NCBI GenBank assembly: GCA_028712015.1
Contig: JAQTRB010000111.1
Location: 1 to 5,980, forward strand
Direction of reading: 5' to 3'
DNA: 5,980 bases
DNA from: Syntrophales bacterium
GTDB lineage: Bacteria > Desulfobacterota > Syntrophia > Syntrophales > UBA5619
How positions within the stretch are numbered: position 1 is the stretch's first letter; each line of letters starts with the position of its first letter. This document shows positions 1-5,891 of the stretch, piece by piece. Under the pieces are notes generated by a model. The model saw only the letters and a list, made by a program, of their open reading frames with translations. It searched no databases and was not told the DNA's origin. Both the position numbers and the translations under genes were made by a program.

Positions 1-937
1 GACCGATCCATGCCTCCCGTTCCAGCTCCAGCAGATGGACATACGTCTCGTTGAGGGCGAGGAGACGGTCGAACGGGGATCGGATATCGCCGAAGATGAA
101 GCGGGAAATCCCGCCGCTGGTCTTCGACGGCCCCGTCAGGGCCTGCAGGGCGAGGTTCGATCTGTCGCGGTGGTGTTCCCGCATTTCCGCGACGCGTCCC
201 TTCAGATCGGCAAACGGCCGTCCATGCGCCGGACAGACCGAGCGTACGGGAAGATCCTCGACCCGCGCCAGGGAAGAAAGAAAATTCGCCAGCGGATGGA
301 AATCGGGGGCGTTGAGGTCGGGACTGAGATTCGGCGTGATGTGCGGCAGGATGTGGTCGCCGGCGATCAGGAAACGCTCCTCCGGCAGATGAAACGAGAT
401 GTGGCCGCGGCTGTGACCCGGGGTCGCGATGACCGCCGCCGCCCTGCCTCCGATCGTGAGCCGATCGCCGTCGGCAAGGAATCCCGCGGCGTCAAACGGC
501 GATGTCGCGTTCTTGAACGCGGAAAAGGCCTGAATCACGCTGTCGATCGTCCCCCGGTCGAGGCCGTGCAGCAATGCGAAGGCCGTCAGGCGCGAGATTC
601 GATCCTCCTGCCGGGCCAATGCCTGGAGCGTTCCCTCTTCGATTTCCGAAAGATAAACGGGCGCGCCGGAGCGGTTCGCGACGATGCCGGCCAGGCCGCA
701 GTGGTCCATGTGAAAATGGGTGATCAGGATCCGTCCGCAATCCTCGATCCGCAGCCCGATCTCGGCAAGAGAGGCCTCCAGCGCCGGCAGAACCCCGGGC
801 AGGTTGGGGCCGGTGTCGATCAGCGTAAAATCTCCCCCTTCCGGAAACACAAAAATGTTCACATGTTTCAAACGAAACGGCATGGGAAGCGTGATCATGA
901 AGATCCCTTCCGCCATTTTGCGGACGCCGGTTTTCAA
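1..937 (-). CDS. Metallo-beta-lactamase-fold hydrolase (3' end outside window)
   Basis: Translating the minus strand from 937 gives 312 codons without a stop to the window edge, so the C-terminus is missing. The metal-binding set of the metallo-beta-lactamase superfamily is intact: H-x-H-x-D-H at residues 74-79 (HFHMDH), PGH with His174, GDH with Asp194, and AHG with His238. A two-zinc (or iron) hydrolase is therefore expected, probably cytoplasmic because no signal peptide is visible. The helical region after about residue 245 resembles the C-terminal part of LACTB2/glyoxalase-II-like members, but the substrate (thioester, lactone or phosphoester) cannot be read. I chose the TTG start because AAGGA lies 7 nt upstream and TTGA overlaps the stop of the acyl-CoA synthetase gene, which suggests translational coupling. 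The ATG at 916 is an alternative with no clear ribosome site. Last gene seen of the minus-strand operon. Fold: sure; function: open. Confidence 0.88.
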   Translation of the reverse strand, partial: MKTGVRKMAEGIFMITLPMPFRLKHVNIFVFPEGGDFTLIDTGPNLPGVLPALEASLAEIGLRIEDCGRILITHFHMDHCGLAGIVANRSGAPVYLSEIEEGTLQALARQEDRISRLTAFALLHGLDRGTIDSVIQAFSAFKNATSPFDAAGFLADGDRLTIGGRAAAVIATPGHSRGHISFHLPEERFLIAGDHILPHITPNLSPDLNAPDFHPLANFLSSLARVEDLPVRSVCPAHGRPFADLKGRVAEMREHHRDRSNLALQALTGPSKTSGGISRFIFGDIRSPFDRLLALNETYVHLLELEREAWIG

Positions 938-3195
938 TGGCTCATCCTTTCGTGGGGAGTCGCCGGCCTTTCCTCGGAGGATTCCCGGTCGAACGGACCC
1001 GTTGGCGGCTCTCCCGCCGATTTTTCCCGCCACTGACGGTAGCTGTTCATCCGCGCGAGCGCCTTGACGGCCCGCTCCGGCGTCAGGAAGGAAACCCCCT
1101 TGTAGTCGCTCCCCTCGACTTCCAGGATGGTGCGGGCGTTTTCATCGGGCAGCAGGTTGACCCCGAGAATCGGTTTTCCGTACTTCTCCATCAGGTGAAC
1201 CGTGTGGATCGTGTACCGGTTTTCCAGCTCGACGAGGGCCCCCGGCACCGCGTCGAGAAACTTGCGGTCCATGGTCGGATCGACCTTGTGGATGGAGCGG
1301 ATCATCTGCTTCAGGAAACTCGAGCGCCCGACGATTCCCAGATGGATGACCGAATCGCATCCCTCCCATCTCACCAACTCTTCCAGGACCTGCATCGGCG
1401 TTTCCGCATCGAATTCGCCGACGAGATCGATGGGATTGGAACGGCTCCAATAGGGCGGCAGGATCCGGTCGATCCGCGAGATCAGTTCCGGAGAGAGATC
1501 GGGGATCGACAGACCGTTTTCCACGCAGAGGTCGGCCGTGACCACGCCCCAGCCGCCGCCGAGGGTCATCACGGCGACCCGTTTGCCGTCGGGGAGCGGA
1601 AGCGAGGAGAACGCGGCCGACAGATCGAGAAGGTCCATCGGCTGTTCGGCGACGACGATTCCGGCCTGGCGGACGGCGGCATCGAAGACCCGGAGGTCGG
1701 AGGCCAGCGCCCCGGTATGGCTCGCGGCGGCGCGGTTTCCGGCCCGGGTCCGTCCCCCTTTGAGCATCACGACGGGCTTCTTCCGCCCCACGCGGCGGGC
1801 GGACTCGAAAAAGCGCCGGCCGTTTTTGACGCTTTCGAGATAGAGGACGACCGTTCGCGTCAGCTCGTCGACCTCGAACGCCTCCATGTAATCCTCGATG
1901 GTGATCATCGCCTCGTTTCCCGAACCGCCGAAGGCCCGGATGCCGATCCCCTCGTGCTCGGCGAAGCCCAGAAGCTGCACCCCGAGATTGCCCGACTGGG
2001 AGACGAGCGTTGTCGTCCCGGGCTTCGGAAGCACGCTCGAGCCGCAGCAGTACAGCGCATGGTGGGGGTTGCAGATCCCCATCGTGTTGGGACCGAGGAT
2101 CAGGATATCCGCCTCGCGCGCCCGCCGGACGAGCTCCTCCTCCCGACGGCGGCCCTCGGCGCCCGTTTCGGCAAAACCCGAGGTGATCAGGAGCATATTT
2201 TTGATTCCCTTCTCCTCGAGCTGGGGGATCAGGTCGAGGATCTGCGCCGCCGGAATGGTGACGACGGCCAGATCGACCGGCCCCGGAATCTCCCCGACCG
2301 ATTTGAACGTCGGCCGTCCGGCGATCTCCCCGCCTCTGGCGTTGACCAGGTAAATCGGCCCCTTGAACCCGCCGGCGGCCACGTTGCAGAAGAGCATATA
2401 GCCCCACTTGGTGAATGTCCCCGAGGCGCCGACGAAGGCAATCGATCGGGGATAGAAAAGCCTTGCGATCGCCTTCGGGTCCACCGGCGGGCGCGCCGCT
2501 TTTGCCGCCGGGCGTTCGCCCAGGACGATCAGGGCGTCCACCGCCGTCACCTCTCCCTCCGGACCGACCAGCAGCGGGTTGATGTCCGCCTCCGTCACCT
2601 CCGGGAGCTCCAGGCCGATCCGGGAGAGCCCCGTCAGCGTTTTGACGAGCCTCTCCCGTCTCGCCGCCTTCTCGCCGCGGAACGGACCGAGGAGATTTTG
2701 GGATCGAAGCTCGTCGATCATCCCTCCGGCTTCCCTTTCGTCGATGGGCGCGACGCGGAAGACGACGTCGTTCAACGCTTCGGTGAAGATGCCGCCGAGA
2801 CCGAACATCACGACCGGCCCGAACTGGGCGTCATGGAAGAGGCCGGCGACGAACTCGCGGCGTCCGGAGAGCATCGGCTGGAGGAGATATCCGGCGAGAT
2901 CCGCGCCCGCCGCTGCCGCCACTTCCAATGCCGCCCGGCGGACCTCGCCGTCATCGCGGAGATTCAGACGGACCAGGCCCCGTTCCGTCTTGTGCGTCAG
3001 CTTCGCCCCGAGGCCCTTCAGCACGACGGGGAAACCGATCGCGTGCGCCGCCGCAACGGCCTCCTCCGGCGTTGCCGCGACCTTCTCCTCCACGACCGGT
3101 ACCCCGAACCGGCCGAGAAGCTCCTTCGACTCCGCCTCGGTCAGCGCGGTCCGCCCTTCCGCCTTCGCCTTCCTGATCCGCTCCTTTGCCTCCAT
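934..3195 (-). CDS. Fused ADP-forming acyl-CoA (acetyl-CoA-type) synthetase, ATP-grasp first
   Basis: Predicted to interconvert acyl-CoA + ADP + Pi with free acid + CoA + ATP, giving substrate-level ATP in the cytoplasm. Residues 15-225 are the ATP-grasp (beta) part: Lys60, a THKTERG segment with His68 matching the beta-subunit phosphohistidine, FGPVVMFGLGGIFTEALNDV at 125-144, and DINPL at 204-208. Residues 243-340 are the CoA-binding Rossmann part (LFYPRSIAFVGAS). Residues 365 to about 700 are the succinyl-CoA-ligase-like part with ASHTGAL, where His493 matches the alpha-subunit catalytic histidine. Both phospho-transfer histidines are present, so the enzyme should be active. The order is beta then alpha, opposite to PatZ-type proteins, and there is no acetyltransferase domain. 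The last 30 residues are a charged, Pro/Glu-rich tail overlapping the next gene. ATG start has AAGGAG 5 nt upstream. The acyl group (acetyl, propionyl, aryl) is not predictable from the sequence. Confidence 0.93.
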   Translation of the reverse strand: MEAKERIRKAKAEGRTALTEAESKELLGRFGVPVVEEKVAATPEEAVAAAHAIGFPVVLKGLGAKLTHKTERGLVRLNLRDDGEVRRAALEVAAAAGADLAGYLLQPMLSGRREFVAGLFHDAQFGPVVMFGLGGIFTEALNDVVFRVAPIDEREAGGMIDELRSQNLLGPFRGEKAARRERLVKTLTGLSRIGLELPEVTEADINPLLVGPEGEVTAVDALIVLGERPAAKAARPPVDPKAIARLFYPRSIAFVGASGTFTKWGYMLFCNVAAGGFKGPIYLVNARGGEIAGRPTFKSVGEIPGPVDLAVVTIPAAQILDLIPQLEEKGIKNMLLITSGFAETGAEGRRREEELVRRAREADILILGPNTMGICNPHHALYCCGSSVLPKPGTTTLVSQSGNLGVQLLGFAEHEGIGIRAFGGSGNEAMITIEDYMEAFEVDELTRTVVLYLESVKNGRRFFESARRVGRKKPVVMLKGGRTRAGNRAAASHTGALASDLRVFDAAVRQAGIVVAEQPMDLLDLSAAFSSLPLPDGKRVAVMTLGGGWGVVTADLCVENGLSIPDLSPELISRIDRILPPYWSRSNPIDLVGEFDAETPMQVLEELVRWEGCDSVIHLGIVGRSSFLKQMIRSIHKVDPTMDRKFLDAVPGALVELENRYTIHTVHLMEKYGKPILGVNLLPDENARTILEVEGSDYKGVSFLTPERAVKALARMNSYRQWREKSAGEPPTGPFDRESSEERPATPHERMSH

Positions 3196-3228
3196 GCCTT
3201 CTCCTTCGTGATTTGCCCTGGGCCCGTT

Positions 3229-3250
3229 GGCCGTCGCCCCGTTGACGGCC
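3229..3250 (-). other. Intercistronic stem-loop between cupin and acyl-CoA synthetase genes
   Basis: A perfect 7-bp inverted repeat (GGCCGTC / GACGGCC) with an 8-nt loop begins 3 nt after the cupin stop codon and ends about 20 nt before the synthetase ribosome site. No U-tract follows on the transcribed strand, so it is not a standard intrinsic terminator. It may stabilise or process the operon mRNA. Confidence 0.4.
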
Positions 3251-3253
3251 GCG

Positions 3254-3919
3254 CTATTTCCCCCGTTTCCGATAGAGGAGCAGCGACCGGTAAAAATGCG
3301 GAGTGGATGGTCCGAGAACGAGCGGCTCCACTTGACGGAACAGCTCGACCCGGTCGTCGCTCAGGTGCATGTCCATGAAGGTCTCCTCCGATTCGTGTTC
3401 GACCACCGCCGCGTAACGACGGCCGCCTTCGATGGGTCCGAGGAGCGTCCGGGAGATGAAGCCGGGATGTTTTGCGAAAACCTCGCTGGAACGGCTGAAC
3501 CAATCATGGAAGGCCTCTTCCTTCTTCGGTTTCAGCGGCGCGAAATCGATCAGATTGACGAAGGTTCCCGACTTTCCGGCCAACGCGGAATCCCGGCCCG
3601 GCCCGGTTGCCGTCGGCGTTTTGATCACGAGAAACACCAGCGGTTTCGTCGAATCGTTCCGGATTCCCATCGATGCTCCTTCCGGGATGCGGAGGAGCTT
3701 TCCCGGCCCCATCCGAACGCTCTGCTTCCCTGAGGTGAAAATCCCCTCCCCGCGGACCACTTGAAGCGTCACCTGGGCATCGGCCTTGTGAACGGGGACT
3801 TCCTTCCCCGGCTCCAGGCCGACCTGGCGGATCTTTACATTCTCCTCCTCCACGAGCGCCGCGACGCCGCGCCCCTCGTGGCTGAATACCTCCCGGCTTT
3901 TCAGATCGATCATCTCCAC
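3254..3919 (-). CDS. Two-domain protein: cupin plus ABM-like (dimeric alpha-beta barrel) domain
   Basis: Residues 25-102 look like a cupin barrel: LEPGKEVPVHKADAQVTLQV, then a RGEG turn and a GPGKLLRIPEGASMGIRN segment. Residues 118-210 look like an antibiotic-biosynthesis-monooxygenase-type ferredoxin-like barrel (FVNLIDFAPLKPKKEEAFHDW, then HPGFISRTLL and VVEHESEETF). The usual cupin H-x-H...E metal set is degenerate: His44 is there but the second histidine is Ala46, so metal binding is doubtful and a ligand-sensing or structural role is possible. The start is GTG at 3919, with a perfect GGAGGT 6 nt upstream; the ATG two codons later is too far from it. It lies 49 nt after the regulator gene and 58 nt before the synthetase. 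No signal peptide or membrane segment. Fold assignment is by pattern; the reaction, if any, is unknown. It could be a small monooxygenase, an isomerase or a binding protein. Confidence 0.85.
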   Translation of the reverse strand: MEMIDLKSREVFSHEGRGVAALVEEENVKIRQVGLEPGKEVPVHKADAQVTLQVVRGEGIFTSGKQSVRMGPGKLLRIPEGASMGIRNDSTKPLVFLVIKTPTATGPGRDSALAGKSGTFVNLIDFAPLKPKKEEAFHDWFSRSSEVFAKHPGFISRTLLGPIEGGRRYAAVVEHESEETFMDMHLSDDRVELFRQVEPLVLGPSTPHFYRSLLLYRKRGK

Positions 3920-3968
3920 TGCTGCACCTCCAAATCGGGGAAAGCAAACGGGACGGCCCTTGCCGCTC

Positions 3969-4658
3969 TCAAGGCAGCTTCTTTTCTCCCTCCGCGATCA
4001 ACTCCAAGCCCCGGCGATCCAGGATGCCGATCTGCGCGCCGCGAGAGCGGATCAACCCCTGACGGTTCATTTTCGCGAGAATCCGGGAGAGGGTTTCGGG
4101 AATCGTCCCCAGGAGCGACGCGAGATGCCCTTTGGGGAGGTCCAGCTCCACCGCGCCGCCGCCGTCCCTGCCGCTCAGGTAGAGCAGATATTTCGCCAAC
4201 CGTCCCGGAACCTCTTTCAGGGAGAGATCCTCGATGAGCGCGGCAAACTGCCGCAAGCGCGTCGACAACTGCGCAAGCATGTTCAACGCCAGCGCGGGAT
4301 CCCGCCGGATGATGCCGCTGAATGACGCGCGCGGAAAGAACAGCAGGGTCGTTGGAAGGGCTGCCGCGGCATCCGCGGGAAATCCCTGGCCGGTGAAAAC
4401 GGAAACCTCCCCGAAGGATTCCCCCGGCCCGACAAGGTGCAGAATCTGCTCCTTCCCGTCGGTGGAGACCCTGGAGATCTTCACCCGTCCCGAAAGAACC
4501 GCGTAAAACCCCGTTCCCTCGTCCCCTTCGGAAAAGATCCTTTCCCCTTTCCGGAACGTACGGCGCACCCCGATCCGGCCGAGCGACTCGCACTGCGTCG
4601 GGGAAAGGCCTTTGAAAAGGTCGATTCCGGCCAGTTGTCGGAGGATCATGTTTGCCAT
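3969..4658 (-). CDS. CRP/FNR-family transcriptional regulator (possible HcpR-like)
   Basis: A 229-residue protein with the usual length and order of the family. An N-terminal cyclic-nucleotide-binding-type barrel occupies about 14-120 (FRKGERIFSEGDEGTGFYAVLSGRV within it, then GPGESFGEVSVF). A dimer helix spans about 121-147, and a winged helix-turn-helix about 150-220. The recognition helix (IPETLSRILAKM, 186-197) carries E188, S191 and R192, the E..SR triad that FNR uses to read TTGAT-like half-sites. There is no N-terminal cysteine cluster (only Cys23), so it is not an oxygen-sensing iron-sulfur FNR. The Arg-Ser pair that CRP uses to hold cAMP is replaced by Pro-Ala near 94-95, so cAMP is unlikely. 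ATG start at 4658 has a GAGG close upstream. First gene of the minus-strand operon and divergent from a ferredoxin gene, it likely binds the palindrome at 4732-4749 and regulates itself. Confidence 0.93.
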   Translation of the reverse strand: MANMILRQLAGIDLFKGLSPTQCESLGRIGVRRTFRKGERIFSEGDEGTGFYAVLSGRVKISRVSTDGKEQILHLVGPGESFGEVSVFTGQGFPADAAAALPTTLLFFPRASFSGIIRRDPALALNMLAQLSTRLRQFAALIEDLSLKEVPGRLAKYLLYLSGRDGGGAVELDLPKGHLASLLGTIPETLSRILAKMNRQGLIRSRGAQIGILDRRGLELIAEGEKKLP

Positions 4659-4671
4659 TGCACCTCTGCCC

Positions 4672-4699
4672 GGGCGCGGCCCGCATCGGGTCGGCGCCC
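4672..4699 (-). other. GC-rich hairpin in the regulator's 5' leader
   Basis: On the minus strand GGGCG pairs with CGCCC, followed inward by a one-base bulge, two pairs, one A-C mismatch and a 4-bp CCCG/CGGG stem closed by a 3-nt loop. It sits between the predicted transcription start (near 4711) and the ribosome site (about 4663-4667). It may limit translation of the regulator or simply reflect GC richness. Not followed by a T-run, so not a terminator. Confidence 0.35.
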
Positions 4700-4717
4700 A
4701 TTTCCATAACGGGCCGG

Positions 4718-4747
4718 ATCATTACATATCCCTTTGACTTATGTCAA
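4718..4747 (-). promoter_or_regulatory. Predicted sigma70-type promoter for the regulator operon
   Basis: Reading the minus strand, TTGACA (4747-4742) is a full -35 match. After 18 nt comes AATGAT (4723-4718), a 4/6 match to the -10 box that keeps its key A2 and T6 and has a TGT extended -10 in front. The -35 lies inside the palindrome at 4732-4749, so regulator binding should affect it. Confidence 0.5.
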
Positions 4748-4749
4748 AG
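4732..4749. promoter_or_regulatory. Palindromic CRP/FNR-type operator between divergent genes
   Basis: CTTTGAC-TTAT-GTCAAAG is a perfect inverted repeat with 7-bp arms and a 4-nt spacer. Its core TTGAC-N4-GTCAA has the 5-4-5 architecture of FNR-superfamily sites (FNR itself: TTGAT-N4-ATCAA). The adjacent regulator has the FNR-like E..SR recognition residues, so it is the natural candidate to bind here. Each arm contributes the -35 element of one of the two divergent promoters. That position favours repression over classical activation, because the centre lies roughly 29 bp upstream of each predicted start. Confidence 0.75.
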
Positions 4750-4762
4750 CGCTTTTTATCAT
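4734..4762 (+). promoter_or_regulatory. Predicted sigma70-type promoter for the ferredoxin gene
   Basis: TTGACT (4734-4739, 5/6) and TATCAT (4757-4762, 5/6) are separated by the ideal 17 nt. The -35 is embedded in the left half of the palindromic operator. The predicted transcription start near 4769 leaves a leader of about 100 nt before the ATG at 4872. Confidence 0.65.
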
Positions 4763-4804
4763 GCCGTGAGACAAAGGGACAAAACGGAAACGCGCATGTG
4801 CCAG

Positions 4805-4824
4805 GGGGGCGATCCCCCGATTTT
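4805..4824 (+). other. Short stem-loop with T-run in the ferredoxin leader
   Basis: GGGGG-CGAT-CCCCC (4805-4818) forms a 5-bp all-GC stem, and TTTT follows 2 nt later at 4821-4824. This resembles a weak intrinsic terminator inside the 5' leader and could act as an attenuator. The stem is short and the T-run is only four bases, so it may have no function. Confidence 0.25.
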
Positions 4825-4871
4825 CCCGGAACATGCCGGTTGCGAAAAACTTGAGCCAAGGGGAGGTTGTC

Positions 4872-5633
4872 ATGAAAAGCACCAGAAAAATCATTCGAAT
4901 CGATGAGGAGAAGTGCGACGGGTGCGGGCTTTGCGTTCCCTCGTGCGCGGAGGGCGCCATCCGGCTCTTGGATGGAAAGGCGCGGCTTGTGGCGGAGAAA
5001 TACTGTGACGGCCTGGGCGCCTGCCTCGGCGAATGTCCGCGGGGCGCGCTGACGGTGGTCGATGCGGAGGCCGATCCGTTCGACGCGGAGGCGGCCAAAG
5101 AACTGGTTCGGGCCGGTCTGGGGCAGGGCGGCGAGTCGCCAAGTCGGCACAAAACCGGCGAAGACCGCACCCTGCCCTGCGGCTGTCCGTCCACGCTGAT
5201 TCAGACCTTCGCCCCGCGGACCGGATGCAACGAGGCGAATATCCCGGTTTCCCGACCCGGTTCCGGCGCTTCCGCCCTGACCCACTGGCCGGTCCAGATC
5301 CGCCTCGTTCCGCCGACGGCGCCGTTTCTTCGCGGCGCGGATCTGCTGGTGGCCGCGGACTGCACCCCGGTCGCCTACCCGCGTTTCCACGACGACCTGC
5401 TCCGGGGAAAGACGGTTCTGCTGGGCTGCCCCAAATTCGACGACGCGGAGGCCTATGTGCAAAAATTCGCGGAGATCTTCCGGACGGCCGCGATCAAAAG
5501 CGTAACGATCGTTGTGATGGAAGTCCCCTGCTGCCAGGGTCTTCCGGTCATCGTCCGGAAGGCGATGGCCCTGGCCGGCAAGGAGATCCCGATCGACGTG
5601 GTGATCATCACGTCCCGCGGAGAGAAAAAATAG
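4872..5633 (+). CDS. 4Fe-4S ferredoxin-like electron-transfer protein (FrdX-like)
   Basis: A 253-residue soluble protein. Residues 11-62 are a two-cluster ferredoxin domain. The first motif is complete (C15, C18, C21, C25), whereas the second is C45-D-G-L48-G-A-C51-x3-C55, with Leu where the second cysteine belongs. One cluster is therefore probably a normal [4Fe-4S] and the other short of a ligand. The C-terminal domain holds conserved-looking cysteines: CGCPST (103, 105), C119, C164, GCPKFDD (C186) and VPCCQGLP (220-221). From memory, this layout (CDGLGAC, CGCP, HWPVQ, ADC, CPK, EVPCC) typifies a family common in strict anaerobes and found beside hybrid-cluster-protein genes as FrdX; that link is family knowledge, not shown here. 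The start at 4872 has GGGGAGG 5 nt upstream; an ATG at 4833 in frame lacks a site. It is transcribed divergently from the CRP/FNR regulator and shares its operator. Redox partner unknown. Confidence 0.9.
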   Translation: MKSTRKIIRIDEEKCDGCGLCVPSCAEGAIRLLDGKARLVAEKYCDGLGACLGECPRGALTVVDAEADPFDAEAAKELVRAGLGQGGESPSRHKTGEDRTLPCGCPSTLIQTFAPRTGCNEANIPVSRPGSGASALTHWPVQIRLVPPTAPFLRGADLLVAADCTPVAYPRFHDDLLRGKTVLLGCPKFDDAEAYVQKFAEIFRTAAIKSVTIVVMEVPCCQGLPVIVRKAMALAGKEIPIDVVIITSRGEKK

Positions 5634-5706
5634 AATCCGGCTGCTGCGCACGGTCGAGGAAAATGAGAAGAATCGATTGCCGATCGCACATCCGCGGGTT
5701 CACACG

Positions 5707-5741
5707 GAACAAACGACAAACATCCCGCCCATGGTTTGTTC
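5707..5741. repeat. 8-bp inverted repeat in the intergenic region
   Basis: GAACAAAC (5707-5714) and GTTTGTTC (5734-5741) are perfect inverted copies separated by 19 nt. They lie about 60 bp upstream of the -35 of the next promoter. They could be a split operator for an activator or a loose hairpin. The first part of this intergenic region (5634-5706) shows nothing I can name. Confidence 0.35.
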
Positions 5742-5753
5742 AGCCGAATCCAA

Positions 5754-5773
5754 CTCCGGACCCCTGTCCGGAG
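5754..5773. repeat. Strong 8-bp hairpin, terminator-like but without adjacent T-run
   Basis: CTCCGGAC-CCCT-GTCCGGAG is a perfect 8-bp stem with a 4-nt loop, downstream of the ferredoxin stop and 28 bp before the -35 at 5802. The nearest T-run starts about 22 nt later, so it does not match a canonical intrinsic terminator. It could mark the 3' end of the ferredoxin mRNA or serve as an upstream operator for the following gene. Confidence 0.45.
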
Positions 5774-5801
5774 ACGCGGCGGCCGTTGTGGTACATTTTT
5801 C

Positions 5802-5830
5802 TTGACACACAAGAGGCCTCTCGTTATCTT
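5802..5830 (+). promoter_or_regulatory. Predicted sigma70-type promoter for the DapA-family gene
   Basis: TTGACA (5802-5807, 6/6) and TATCTT (5825-5830, 4/6 with T1, A2 and T6 kept) are 17 nt apart, in a locally AT-rich stretch. A start near 5837 would give a leader of about 55 nt. Confidence 0.6.
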
Positions 5831-5891
5831 CCAAAAAGTTAACGGACTTTTTCGATCAATCGACAGATCGGGACGCCAGGAGAAAAAATCA

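Noticed and set aside
35..1036. 333-codon open frame on the plus strand opposite the hydrolase
   Set aside because: Low-complexity Arg/Asp/Gly-rich translation without motifs, whereas the minus strand carries the complete metal-binding motif set of a metallo-hydrolase.
937..3378. 813-codon open frame on the plus strand, antisense to the acyl-CoA synthetase gene
   Set aside because: Its length comes from GC-rich codon structure of the gene opposite. The translation is rich in Arg, Asp, His and Gly with no recognisable domain, while the minus strand has a clear catalytic protein.
3910..4722. 270-codon minus-strand frame overlapping the regulator gene
   Set aside because: Out-of-frame shadow of the CRP/FNR gene with Arg/Gly/Pro-rich translation; the regulator frame has clear domains and a ribosome site.
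4833..4871. Upstream in-frame ATG for the ferredoxin gene
   Set aside because: No ribosome site precedes it, and the ATG at 4872 has a near-perfect GGGGAGG at 5 nt; the extra 13 residues do not look like family sequence.
5662..5842. Possible 59-codon small ORF after the ferredoxin gene
   Set aside because: It reads through both inverted repeats and the -35 and -10 boxes of the next promoter, its GAGG is only 3 nt from the ATG, and the peptide has no recognisable feature.
5853..5862. CGAT-CA-ATCG mini-palindrome in the leader of the DapA-family gene
   Set aside because: Four-base arms are expected by chance; no matching regulator or second copy is visible.
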